Shown here: one piece after another, positions 1 to 8,351 of the stretch
Position numbering within the stretch: position 1 is the stretch's first letter
Layout: the number at the start of each line of letters is the position of its first letter
Assembly: GCA_965242855.1 (NCBI GenBank)
Contig: OZ251509.1
Location: 2,914,001 to 2,978,000, forward strand
DNA length: 64,000 bases
Source: WTGU01 sp965242855
GTDB lineage: Bacteria; Pseudomonadota; Alphaproteobacteria; UBA828
Direction: 5' to 3'
Translations under genes and position numbers: made by a program
The notes under the pieces: model-generated
Seen by the model: the letters and a program-made list of their open reading frames with translations, nothing else
Told to the model about the DNA's origin: nothing
The model's database searches: none

Positions 1-89
1 AAGCCCCGGAAACCCCAGGGCCAGCGCATCAGCCGGCCTGGTCCTGATGGATGCTTCAATGAGGCCGGGGCGGTAAAGCCCCGGAAACC

Positions 90-1126
90 CCCTTGAAGAT
101 CTTCTTGAAGAAAGCGGGCCTCTAAGCTTCAATGAGGCCGGGGCGGTAAAGCCCCGGAAACCCATGGGTCTGTAAGAGCGCATGAATGACACTGACGTCG
201 CTTCAATGAGGCCGGGGCGGTAAAGCCCCGGAAACCGAAGCGCGGCCATAGACAGGCACGCCGGCAATCGCCGCTTCAATGAGGCCGGGGCGGTAAAGCC
301 CCGGAAACCCTGGCACTCGTGGTCTACTGCCGCACGTGATCTTATCCGCTTCAATGAGGCCGGGGCGGTAAAGCCCCGGAAACCGCCGCAGGCGCGGTCG
401 CGCCGTGGCGCGACCGGATGCCGCTTCAATGAGGCCGGGGCGGTAAAGCCCCGGAAACCGTCGCGCTCAGGTCGACGGCGCCCTGGACGGACGCCGCGCT
501 TCAATGAGGCCGGGGCGGTAAAGCCCCGGAAACCCCCTTGAAGATCTTCTTGAAGAAAGCGGGCCTCTAAGCTTCAATGAGGCCGGGGCGGTAAAGCCCC
601 GGAAACCCATGGGTCTGTAAGAGCGCATGAATGACACTGACGTCGCTTCAATGAGGCCGGGGCGGTAAAGCCCCGGAAACCGAAGCGCGGCCATAGACAG
701 GCACGCCGGCAATCGCCGCTTCAATGAGGCCGGGGCGGTAAAGCCCCGGAAACCCTGGCACTCGTGGTCTACTGCCGCACGTGATCTTATCCGCTTCAAT
801 GAGGCCGGGGCGGTAAAGCCCCGGAAACCGCCGCAGGCGCGGTCGCGCCGTGGCGCGACCGGATGCCGCTTCAATGAGGCCGGGGCGGTAAAGCCCCGGA
901 AACCGTCGCGCTCAGGTCGACGGCGCCCTGGACGGACGCCGCGCTTCAATGAGGCCGGGGCGGTAAAGCCCCGGAAACCCCCTTGAAGATCTTCTTGAAG
1001 AAAGCGGGCCTCTAAGCTTCAATGAGGCCGGGGCGGTAAAGCCCCGGAAACCCATGGGTCTGTAAGAGCGCATGAATGACACTGACGTCGCTTCAATGAG
1101 GCCGGGGCGGTAAAGCCCCGGAAACC
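90..1126. repeat. Tandem duplication of a six-spacer block inside the array
   Basis: Positions 90-534 (445 bp: six spacer-repeat units) are repeated at 535-979. The first two units appear a third time at 980-1126, so the order is abcdef-abcdef-ab. By eye the copies are identical. A new series of unique spacers starts at 1127. The block lies at the leader-distal end, so it was probably made by recombination between repeats and not by new acquisition. Assembly error is possible because the unit is short enough to confuse short reads. Confidence 0.93.
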
Positions 1127-3228
1127 GTCGGCAGCACGCCGGCGACGTCTGCCTCAGTCTGGGCTTCAATGAGGCCGGGGCGGTAAAGCCCCGGAAACCG
1201 GGCCATGCGCACGCACGCCGAGGCCGCAGCGCCGGCTTCAATGAGGCCGGGGCGGTAAAGCCCCGGAAACCCGTGGCGACGGCCGGAGACTCGCCAAGCG
1301 CCTTTCAGCGCTTCAATGAGGCCGGGGCGGTAAAGCCCCGGAAACCTGGCCAAGGGGGAAGACGAATGACAACCGAGAGACTGGCTTCAATGAGGCCGGG
1401 GCGGTAAAGCCCCGGAAACCCGAGGTCGCCATGCTGGCGACCCTTTTCCTCGAAAACGCTTCAATGAGGCCGGGGCGGTAAAGCCCCGGAAACCGACGAT
1501 CATGATCGACGATCGCGTGCACATCACCGGGGCTTCAATGAGGCCGGGGCGGTAAAGCCCCGGAAACCAGCGCTACCTCCGTGCCACCTGGTCGCCCGGC
1601 GCGGGCTTCAATGAGGCCGGGGCGGTAAAGCCCCGGAAACCGCTTCCATGGCCGCCTGCTCATCGCGCTGGGCGCGCGGCTTCAATGAGGCCGGGGCGGT
1701 AAAGCCCCGGAAACCCGCGTCGATCATCACCCGGCCCTCCTCCACCCGAGGCAGGCTTCAATGAGGCCGGGGCGGTAAAGCCCCGGAAACCATCCTCGGA
1801 TTCGGCGAGGGTCGCCAGCAGACGCCCGCTTCAATGAGGCCGGGGCGGTAAAGCCCCGGAAACCGCTGGCCGAAGACGATCTGGAAAACATGACCTTGAT
1901 CGCTTCAATGAGGCCGGGGCGGTAAAGCCCCGGAAACCGAGCGGGGCGCCAAGCGCGAGCTCGAGGCGGCGGAGGCTTCAATGAGGCCGGGGCGGTAAAG
2001 CCCCGGAAACCCGCGCTGTGCTTGAACTGCGGCGCCGCTCAGGCCACGCTTCAATGAGGCCGGGGCGGTAAAGCCCCGGAAACCATATCCTATAGACAGC
2101 AAGGCAATGGTGCCTTGGCGGCTTCAATGAGGCCGGGGCGGTAAAGCCCCGGAAACCTTCCTCAAGCCTCTGTGCGGTCGCATCGTTCTCAACGGGCTTC
2201 AATGAGGCCGGGGCGGTAAAGCCCCGGAAACCGCGGATGGTGGCATGATCTTGTTCGGCGTGGTTCTCACGGCTTCAATGAGGCCGGGGCGGTAAAGCCC
2301 CGGAAACCAAGCCCACGAGTTCGGAGACCGACATGGACCCCGCCCGCTTCAATGAGGCCGGGGCGGTAAAGCCCCGGAAACCGTGGTTGGCCGGGAAAGG
2401 GAGCCTGAGCATCCACCGCGCTTCAATGAGGCCGGGGCGGTAAAGCCCCGGAAACCGACCGGGTAGGGGCGCCTTGTCATGGTCGCATAATACGCTTCAA
2501 TGAGGCCGGGGCGGTAAAGCCCCGGAAACCGCCGCTGATTTCAGCGGACCGGAAGGGGTGGTCCGTAGCTTCAATGAGGCCGGGGCGGTAAAGCCCCGGA
2601 AACCGAGTTTCGCGCGTCCGCTCTGCCGCGCCCGCGTCCAGCTTCAATGAGGCCGGGGCGGTAAAGCCCCGGAAACCGTCGGCGAGCTCCTGGTAGACGT
2701 TGAGCAAGGGCTGGCTTCAATGAGGCCGGGGCGGTAAAGCCCCGGAAACCGATCGCCGCCGATGTGGCGACGCTGAAGAAGGGCGAGGCTTCAATGAGGC
2801 CGGGGCGGTAAAGCCCCGGAAACCCTGGCGAAGAGCCGGGCTTCAAGCCTCCAATTCCCCTTGCTTCAATGAGGCCGGGGCGGTAAAGCCCCGGAAACCG
2901 GCGCAAGCTCCGGATCAGTCCCAGCCGATAGTGTCCGCTTCAATGAGGCCGGGGCGGTAAAGCCCCGGAAACCGTAGGGTTTTCCGGGACCATCGATGTG
3001 GACGCGGGGGCTTCAATGAGGCCGGGGCGGTAAAGCCCCGGAAACCCACCGCGATCGTGACCCACGCCTCGACCCCGAGCGCGCTTCAATGAGGCCGGGG
3101 CGGTAAAGCCCCGGAAACCGCGCGGTGATGAGGAGGCCAAGCGCGTCGTCAAGGAGCTTCAATGAGGCCGGGGCGGTAAAGCCCCGGAAACCTTGGAACG
3201 CGCGCGCCCGCCCGGCTACATCCGAGGC

Positions 3229-3273
3229 GCTTCAATGAGGCCGGGGCGGTAAAGCCCCGGCTACATCCGAGGC
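3229..3273. repeat. Truncated repeat plus 13-nt pseudo-spacer next to the leader
   Basis: The second repeat from the leader is only 32 nt (3229-3260) and lacks the final AAACC. It is followed by ctacatccgaggc (3261-3273), a copy of the last 13 nt of the adjacent spacer (3216-3228). The simplest reading is a 45-bp tandem duplication primed by the shared CCCGG, which ends the repeat stem and also occurs in the spacer. The resulting unit cannot give a normal crRNA. Confidence 0.9.
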
Positions 3274-3310
3274 GCTTCAATGAGGCCGGGGCGGTAAAGC
3301 CCCGGAAACC

Positions 3311-3541
3311 ATCCGCCTTATAACTCCTTGTGGGCCATGGCGCATTTTGCGCGTTTTCGAGCACGTCCCTTTTCATGTCCGACAGGCGTCCGGATCGTCA
3401 TGGTTTCAATCTTCACGATGTCAACAAGCCCAACGGGAGCAAGGTCCCCGGCGTTTTCGAACGCCCCCCGACCGCGCCGCGCCCGCGGGCCGCTCGAATC
3501 CGCACGGCGGGACCGCCCCCGCCGCGCTCCAATCGGGCACA
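3311..3541 (-). promoter_or_regulatory. Probable CRISPR leader
   Basis: This 231-bp non-coding stretch lies between the last full repeat and the end of cas2. The cas genes and the inferred crRNA direction are both on the minus strand, so this is where a leader is expected. A TTATAA hexamer sits at 3318-3323, eight bases from the first repeat, and may be a -10 element or part of an integration anchor. No complete promoter is convincing by eye. Short open frames on both strands here look accidental. Confidence 0.6.
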
Positions 3542-3835
3542 TCATATCACAATCGCCTGTCTTTCTATAGCCGCGAACGTCTTGCCGATGCTCGCGACGG
3601 CGAGTTCCGTTTTCTCCGCCGGGCCGATGTCGATCAGCAGGACGTGGTCCTCGCCCGTCTTGATGATCTCGCGCAGGCGTGTTTCCAGCTCCGCGCGGCG
3701 GCGGCGCGACAGGCGGCACTGGAACACCGAGAGTTGCAGCCATTCGCCGAAGCCGTTCATGGTCTTGAAGACGCGGCGCCATCGCCGGGCGTCGGCGATG
3801 TCGTAGGCTACGATGTAGGTTCGTTCGTCGTTCAT
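3542..3835 (-). CDS. cas2: CRISPR-associated endonuclease Cas2
   Basis: A 97-residue protein. It opens with the Cas2 beta strand YIVAYDIAD, whose Asp is the conserved metal-site residue. It continues through a ferredoxin-like fold with VFQCRLSRRRRAEL and ends with HVLLIDIGP, typical Cas2 features. With Cas1 it forms the spacer-integration complex. I prefer the ATG at 3835, with TGAGG upstream as a possible ribosome site. A GTG at 3850 would add five residues and overlap the cas4-cas1 stop by 4 nt. Either way the two genes are one transcription unit. The gene ends just before the leader. Confidence 0.93.
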   Translation of the reverse strand: MNDERTYIVAYDIADARRWRRVFKTMNGFGEWLQLSVFQCRLSRRRRAELETRLREIIKTGEDHVLLIDIGPAEKTELAVASIGKTFAAIERQAIVI

Positions 3836-3846
3836 GGCGGCGCGCC

Positions 3847-5598
3847 TCACCGAGGCAGGTAGTGGGGATAGTGCGGGAGCTCCCCGAGGAGATGCCGGGT
3901 CAGCAGCCGCGCCTGCATCGTCAACAGCCGGCGCATGCTGAGCCGGTAGCCGAAGACGGGATGGGTCGTCTCCTGCGACAGGCGCCGTTCGAACGCGGCG
4001 ACGAAGCGGCGACGCCCCGTGGCGGTCAGCGCCGTTCCGGTGGCGGCGACGATGAAATCGCCCGACGAGACCTCGCCCGTGTTGACGGCCGAGAGCACGA
4101 CCGAATCGGCGACCAGCGGACGAAACGGCTCCATGATATCCAGCGCCAGGGAGGGCCGGCCGTAGCGCGGCGCGTGGAAGAAACCGCGGTAGGGATCGAG
4201 CCCGACCGTGGCGGCGGCAACCGTCACATGTCGGGTCAGCATGGCATAGGCCAGGGACAGCATGGCGTTCACCGGATCGGGCGGCGGGCGGCGGTTTCGG
4301 GATTCGAAGCGGAACGGCGCGGCGCCGCCCGATGCGCCGGAGCCACCGGCTTCTCTACCCGACTCGGGCGGTGCCAGCAGGCCGGCGAAGGCGCGGAAAT
4401 AGGTCGCGGCGGCGTCGCCTTCGAGGCCCAACAGCGCGTCCAGAGAGCCGGCGCCGGCGGCGGATTTGCGCGCCGCGTCGAGCCGGCCGAGCACTGCGCC
4501 GCGGGCGTTCTTCTCGCCCCGCCAGTTGCGCCGCAGAATGGTCCTCTGGTTGACGATCTTGGCGGCGACCAGATCGCGCGTGAAGCGGAGGCGGAAGCCG
4601 TCGTCGAAGCTCGACCGGTATTGCGCGATACGGACCTCGACATTGCGGTGGCCGACGCCGTGGGCGACCCCGCGGAACCAGCCGCCGTGGCTATGGAAGG
4701 CGACGGGGATCTCGCGCTCCATGCAGGCCGCCAGCGCGGGCGCGGTGATCGAGACGTTGCCGAACAGCGCGACGTCGGACACCTCGTTCAGGCGCACCGT
4801 GGTCTCTCCCTGTTCGTCGTCGGCGATCTTGAGCGTGTCGCCCTCCTTGGCGATGCGCGCCCGCTGGGATTGGATCACGAGCGGCAGCGCCTCGTCGGCG
4901 GGGATGGCGATCGGCCGCGGCGCGAGGTCCGAGCCGCCGAGCGCGCGTACCTCGTCGGGAAGACAGATCGAGACCAGGGCGCAACGCGGGCATTTGGGGC
5001 TGTCGCGAAGCGGCGGCGGAATGCGGCCGTTGGAGACCGTGAGCCGCAGTCGACTTACCGCGTCGCGCGCCGCCGCGCGCAAGTCGCCGTCGAGTGTGAC
5101 GCGGACCCGCTCGCGACTCTCCGCGTACCAGATCGCCCCCTCCTCCACCCGGTAGCCGTGCTCTTCCAGCAGCAGCGCCTGGAGGCACACCTGGACGCGC
5201 TCGGGCTCGTAGGCCCCGCGGGCGACGTGCGGCCGCTTCCCCCGCTTGTAGTCGACGGGCGTGACGGCCCCGTCCTCGGCCTCGGCGATATCGATCTTCG
5301 CGATCACGCCGAGCTTTTCGGAGGACAGCGTAAGCGAGCGGCTGACGATCTTCTCCTCCCCGCTTTCGCCCTCCAGCGCCTCGGGCGCGGGCAGCGGCTT
5401 GCCCGCCCGATCGACCCGGGCATGGACGCGCCGCCCGTCCACGGTATCGGCGCTTTCCGCCCATTCGGCTTGTCCCCACATCAGATAGGCCAGACGCGGG
5501 CAATAGACGAATTCGTTCACCATCCGCGCCGGAACCAGCGGCGAGTCGCCGATCGCCGGCGGCGCGGGGAGGTGGAGTTCCAATTGCTGGGAGGTCAT
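3847..5598 (-). CDS. cas4-cas1: Cas4-Cas1 fusion protein (CRISPR adaptation)
   Basis: 583 residues with two domains. Residues 1-220 are a RecB-like Cas4: Cys33, a PVDYKRGK motif (Asp116, Lys118) and a C-terminal cysteine cluster at 203, 206 and 212, which should hold an Fe-S cluster. Residues 240-583 are Cas1: Glu393, His475 in FHAPRYGRPSLALD, and Asp487/Glu490 in DIMEPFRP. All expected metal-binding residues are present, so the protein looks active. A Gly/Ala/Ser-rich stretch at 410-430 is an apparent insertion in Cas1. Fusions of this kind are known from subtype I-G (I-U) and V-B systems, where they select and trim PAM-containing prespacers. No effector gene lies upstream; the next 2.7 kb is decayed phage DNA. 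Confidence 0.95.
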   Translation of the reverse strand: MTSQQLELHLPAPPAIGDSPLVPARMVNEFVYCPRLAYLMWGQAEWAESADTVDGRRVHARVDRAGKPLPAPEALEGESGEEKIVSRSLTLSSEKLGVIAKIDIAEAEDGAVTPVDYKRGKRPHVARGAYEPERVQVCLQALLLEEHGYRVEEGAIWYAESRERVRVTLDGDLRAAARDAVSRLRLTVSNGRIPPPLRDSPKCPRCALVSICLPDEVRALGGSDLAPRPIAIPADEALPLVIQSQRARIAKEGDTLKIADDEQGETTVRLNEVSDVALFGNVSITAPALAACMEREIPVAFHSHGGWFRGVAHGVGHRNVEVRIAQYRSSFDDGFRLRFTRDLVAAKIVNQRTILRRNWRGEKNARGAVLGRLDAARKSAAGAGSLDALLGLEGDAAATYFRAFAGLLAPPESGREAGGSGASGGAAPFRFESRNRRPPPDPVNAMLSLAYAMLTRHVTVAAATVGLDPYRGFFHAPRYGRPSLALDIMEPFRPLVADSVVLSAVNTGEVSSGDFIVAATGTALTATGRRRFVAAFERRLSQETTHPVFGYRLSMRRLLTMQARLLTRHLLGELPHYPHYLPR

Positions 5599-6428
5599 GG
5601 AGCGGCTCCCGGCGCTTGCCGCGTTTCGGCGGGCTTGCAGTCGCGTTGCCTCGGGTGGCGAAGCCGGACGGACGTCGCGGAGTATCGAGAAGACATGCCG
5701 CGATGTCCAAACGCCAGGGGAACGACCCCGAACGCCGGAGCACCCGGGAAGGCACGCTCGCCTCGGGCATTCCGGAATGATCGGCAGACGAAAGGCGTTA
5801 CGTCGGCAGTGCCCGTCATAGGCGCCGGCGAGTCTGCCGATTCCGACGGCCGTGCCCGTGAAGCCGTGTCGGGGAGAGGCGGAGACTACCGCGGTTACGC
5901 GCCCAGCCGCGAAGATCCGGGCCGGCGCGGCGTGATCGAGGAATGGCGCAAGTGACGCCCGGCCTGTTCACGATGACGGCGAACGGCCGGCTTCCCACCA
6001 TGATCGAAGACCCCGACCGCCGGGAGTTTCGCCACGGGTTCCTCTTGCCGGTGGAATTATGGCGGTTGCGACGAGAGTCGGGCGACCATCGGAAAGGAAG
6101 GTCGACGATCCCCGCAAGCCCCTCTACAACCGACCCGTGCGCCGGAGCGAAGCCGGCGTCTTCAACCACATCTTCGAGACCCTGGCCGCTTCTCGCGATA
6201 TGTCCCCATCGTGCAGTCCTCGAGGGGGCAGGATCGGCCTCCGGGTCATTCGCGAGCGCCTCGTTCTCCTCGCCACAGGCGTCGGCGTTGAGGACGCCGG
6301 CGTAGCGAGCCTCGAACTCGTCCTGGTCCACCGCCAGCATTTTGCGCGCCTCGGCGGCGGCGGGGCTTTCTTCCTTTCGCAGAGCTTCCGCGAGCCACGC
6401 GCGCTCTTCTGCGGCCAGTGTCCAGCCA
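5599..6428. other. Region without a convincing gene, upstream of cas4-cas1
   Basis: Effector genes would be expected here if this were a complete I-G or V-B locus, but no frame reads like a Cas protein. One minus-strand frame between about 6180 and 6428 has protein-like composition (WTLAAEERAWLAEAL and onward to ALANDPEADP). It resembles a small HTH-type segment, but it has no good start. It follows the small frame at 6429-6530 with a change of phase. I see no other structure. Confidence 0.4.
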
Positions 6429-6530
6429 TCACTCGACCTCTCTCATACAGATCACGGCTTGGCCTTCCCGCTGTTCCACGTCCAGGGCCTTGAACCGCGA
6501 GTCCGCCGCGAACAGCCTTTCGTCCTCCAT
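6429..6530 (-). CDS. Possible small ORF, unknown (phage debris?)
   Basis: A 33-residue frame, MEDERLFAADSRFKALDV and on to MREVE. It has a balanced, non-shadow-like composition and may be the end of a longer frame extending upstream. Its stop TGA overlaps an ATG. Downstream the protein-like frame is in a different phase, which fits a decayed or frameshifted phage gene pair. It lies antisense to the uncertain N-terminal part of the gpF-like pseudogene. I do not recognise the family. Confidence 0.25.
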   Translation of the reverse strand: MEDERLFAADSRFKALDVEQREGQAVICMREVE

Positions 6531-7199
6531 CGAGTGCTTGGAATGTTGCCCCACGTCCGACAGCAGCGCCCGCGCGGCGATCTCCACTCCCTGGCACGGG
6601 CGCGCGCCGTCGACGACGTGGTCGCCCGGGGCGGCAATCGCCGGGCGATCGTGCGCGTCGCCGAGGAGACTCTCCACCGCCGGCTCCGGGCGGACCTCCG
6701 CCCCCGCTTCCGTCGCTCGAATCTCTGGCACTCCGACTGCCGCACGGGCACGCGGGAATGGCGCGAGGCCATCGCCATGCTCGGCGGCCGCTCCCGCGGC
6801 CTGACCGTCGTGCGCACCGAGTTGGGCCGCGCCTACTCCGTCGCCGGGCAGGCGCGCATGGCCCAGGCCATGGAGGAGCTGCCCGGCCTCCGCAAGCAGT
6901 GGCGCCGCAGCGGCAAGATCCACTCCCGCCTCACCCACCCCGCCTTACCCACGATCTCGCCGACGGCCAAGTCCAGCCCGTCGACGAGCCGTTCCGCGTG
7001 AGCGGCACCCGCTTCATGTTCCCGCGCGGTCTCGCCGGCCCGCCCGGCGAGACCATCAATTGCGGCTGCCAGTCCCTCCCCTGGATGGAGGAATGGGACA
7101 TCCAGCACCCCGGACGCCGCGCGTACACCGCGCGCGAGCTCGCCCTCGACCCCCGCAAACGCGACCTCGCCGACGCCCTCGCCGCCCCTCCTTCTTCTT

Positions 7200-7255
7200 C
7201 CTCCCCCCGCGCGGGGAGGCCACCTTCTTCCTCCTCCCCCCTGGCAGGGGGGAGG
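7200..7255. repeat. Two GC-rich palindromes inside the gpF-ART linker
   Basis: CCTCCCC / GGGGAGG (7200-7206 with 7213-7219) is followed by a longer perfect 9-bp stem, CCTCCCCCC / GGGGGGAGG (7233-7241 with 7247-7255), around TGGCA. Each is preceded by a cttcttcctcc-type run, so the two units look like diverged copies. They keep the frame open and encode a Ser/Pro/Gly-rich linker. Their form suggests a small palindromic repeat element inserted in frame. Confidence 0.55.
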
Positions 7256-7841
7256 CCGGGAGGGGGGCAGCCGCCCGCGCAAGTCTTCGGCGGCGACACC
7301 GGCCTCGACTCCCCGCCGATGAACGCGAAGAAATTCACCGAGCGGCGCGATTACCGCGATCGTCGCGACCTGCCCGGCCATGCCGAGTACTACTACGGAG
7401 ACGACTACCGGGCGATCAACGCGGCCATGCGCGAGGGCCGCTCCCTCGAGCCGCGCCTCGACAAGATCAGGCGCGACATGCAAGCCGCGATGCAGGACGC
7501 GACCGAGGACCTCGAAGTCTGGCGCGGCTCCGGCAGGACGCACAATTACAAGATCGGCGAGATCATCGAGGACAAGGCTTTCCGCTCATGGTCGACCTCC
7601 TGGGGCGTGGCGGAGAGCTTCGCGCGGCAGGGGCGCGGCGACGGCACGATCGTCAAGGTCAGGCTCCCGAAGGGGACCAGCACCGTCGTCGAGAACAAGA
7701 TGGAGAGGGAGGTCACGACCACCCCGGGGCTGCGCTATCGCGTGGTCGAGCGCGTCGATGTCCGCGACCGCGCACACGAGAATTACGCCGGCCCCAAGCA
7801 GGTGTTCGTGGTAGAGTTGGTCGATTGATCGGGAGGGCGCG

Positions 7842-8057
7842 ATGAGCGGCATGGGCGACAGGATGGACCTGGACGACTGCCTCGTGTGGAACCCGGACGG
7901 CACCCTGAAGTCCGCCGGCTCCGATCCCCTCCCCGACGACGAGACCCTCGCCCGCCTCAAGAAGCAGGGCGAAGAGTACCGCCGCCGCTTCCCGCCACCG
8001 CCCGGCACCCCCTCCGCAGGCCCCCTCCAATACCGCCGCCGCTCCTCCGAGGAGTAG
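7842..8057 (+). CDS. Small hypothetical protein next to the ART domain
   Basis: 71 residues beginning MSGMGDRMDLDDCLVW, with an acidic N-terminal half and a Pro-rich tail. A good GGGAGG ribosome site lies just upstream, and the gene starts 13 bp after the gpF-ART stop. The spacing suggests translation coupled to the ART gene. It could be a phage structural accessory or a partner of the ART domain, but nothing in the sequence decides. The same frame becomes protein-like again after the stop, so the product may be a shortened form of a longer ancestor. No family recognised. Confidence 0.5.
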   Translation: MSGMGDRMDLDDCLVWNPDGTLKSAGSDPLPDDETLARLKKQGEEYRRRFPPPPGTPSAGPLQYRRRSSEE

Positions 8058-8351
8058 CCCCTCCGCTCGACCCTCCCGCCCGTCTTCAACGGCGTCGACG
8101 GCCCCCGGGGGAGCCCGGCGAAGACCTCTACGGCCCCGACGGCCGCCTTCTCCGACCACCCCTCCGCCCGCAGACTTTGGACTCGACTTTCGTCTCCCCA
8201 CACTCGACCCGGTCGGCGCTGCCGGGCCACCGGAGGATTCGTTCCCGCCCGAGATGGCCGCGGAGCGGCGCGAATTCGGCCTTCTCCGATACGACGGCCC
8301 GTTCCGTGCTACGCTCCGGGCGCGGCGCGCGGCGGGGAGGGCCGAGGCATG
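8058..8351 (+). pseudogene. Decayed coding stretch between the small ORF and the DUF1326 gene
   Basis: Protein-like segments appear in three successive frames: PPVFNGVDGP (frame of the 71-aa gene), then GEPGEDLYGPDGRLL, then ADFGLDFRLPTLDP on to FGLLRYDGPFRA. The last ends in a TGA that overlaps the ATG of the DUF1326 gene as ATGA, a normal coupling arrangement. I read this as the remains of one gene with two frameshifts and a stop. No family is recognised and the interpretation is tentative. Confidence 0.3.

Larger units (their letters stand above)
1..3310 (-). CRISPR. CRISPR array, 37-nt repeat, about 44 spacers
   Basis: The array has 45 repeats plus a cut-off repeat at positions 1-14. On the plus strand each repeat begins GCTTCAATGAGG and ends GGAAACC. 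Its core is a perfect 7-bp stem, CCGGGGC / GCCCCGG, around a GGTAAA loop. Spacers are 35-39 nt. I count 44 normal spacers, 36 of them distinct, plus one 13-nt pseudo-spacer. The repeats look identical apart from the truncated one at 3229-3260. Read on the minus strand the repeat ends in ATTGAAGC, like the usual 5' crRNA handle ATTGAAAC. Transcription is therefore probably leftward from a leader at 3311-3541, with the oldest spacers at the left edge. Repeat form and the neighbouring cas4-cas1 fusion suggest subtype I-G (I-U), less likely V-B. The array continues beyond the window. Confidence 0.98.
6342..7828 (+). pseudogene. Mu F-like phage head protein fused to an ADP-ribosyltransferase domain, frameshifted
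   Basis: Two frames together read as one protein. The first, clear from about 6815, gives RTELGRAYSVAGQARM and KQWRRSGKIHSRLTH. The second, from about 6950, gives HDLADGQVQPVDEPF then PPGETINCGCQSLP. Together these are the signature of the Mu gpF / SPP1 gp7 minor head family. The break coincides with a 14-bp near-duplication (cgcctcacccac-cc-cgccttacccac). Removing it would restore the frame. After a low-complexity linker at about 7188-7270, residues coded by 7320-7828 form an ADP-ribosyltransferase exoenzyme-like domain with VWRG (Arg), SWSTS and EREV (Glu-x-Glu), the R-S-E triad. The C-terminal part is intact and open. The N-terminal boundary is uncertain; the frame is open from 6342 but its first 450 bp may not be coding. 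Confidence 0.72.

Noticed and set aside
1..3310. Self-targeting spacers against genes in this window
   Set aside because: I saw no obvious match but could not search systematically, so no claim is made.
467..3376. Several 60-160 codon open frames with a repeated peptide such as GFRGFTAPASLK or FPGLYRPGLIEA
   Set aside because: They are translations of the CRISPR repeat and spacers, not genes.
3395..3415. A repeat-like gtttcaat inside the leader
   Set aside because: Only about 8 bases match the repeat and there is no stem; probably chance.
3862..5955. A 697-codon plus-strand frame opposite cas4-cas1
   Set aside because: Shadow of the fusion gene; no recognisable domain.
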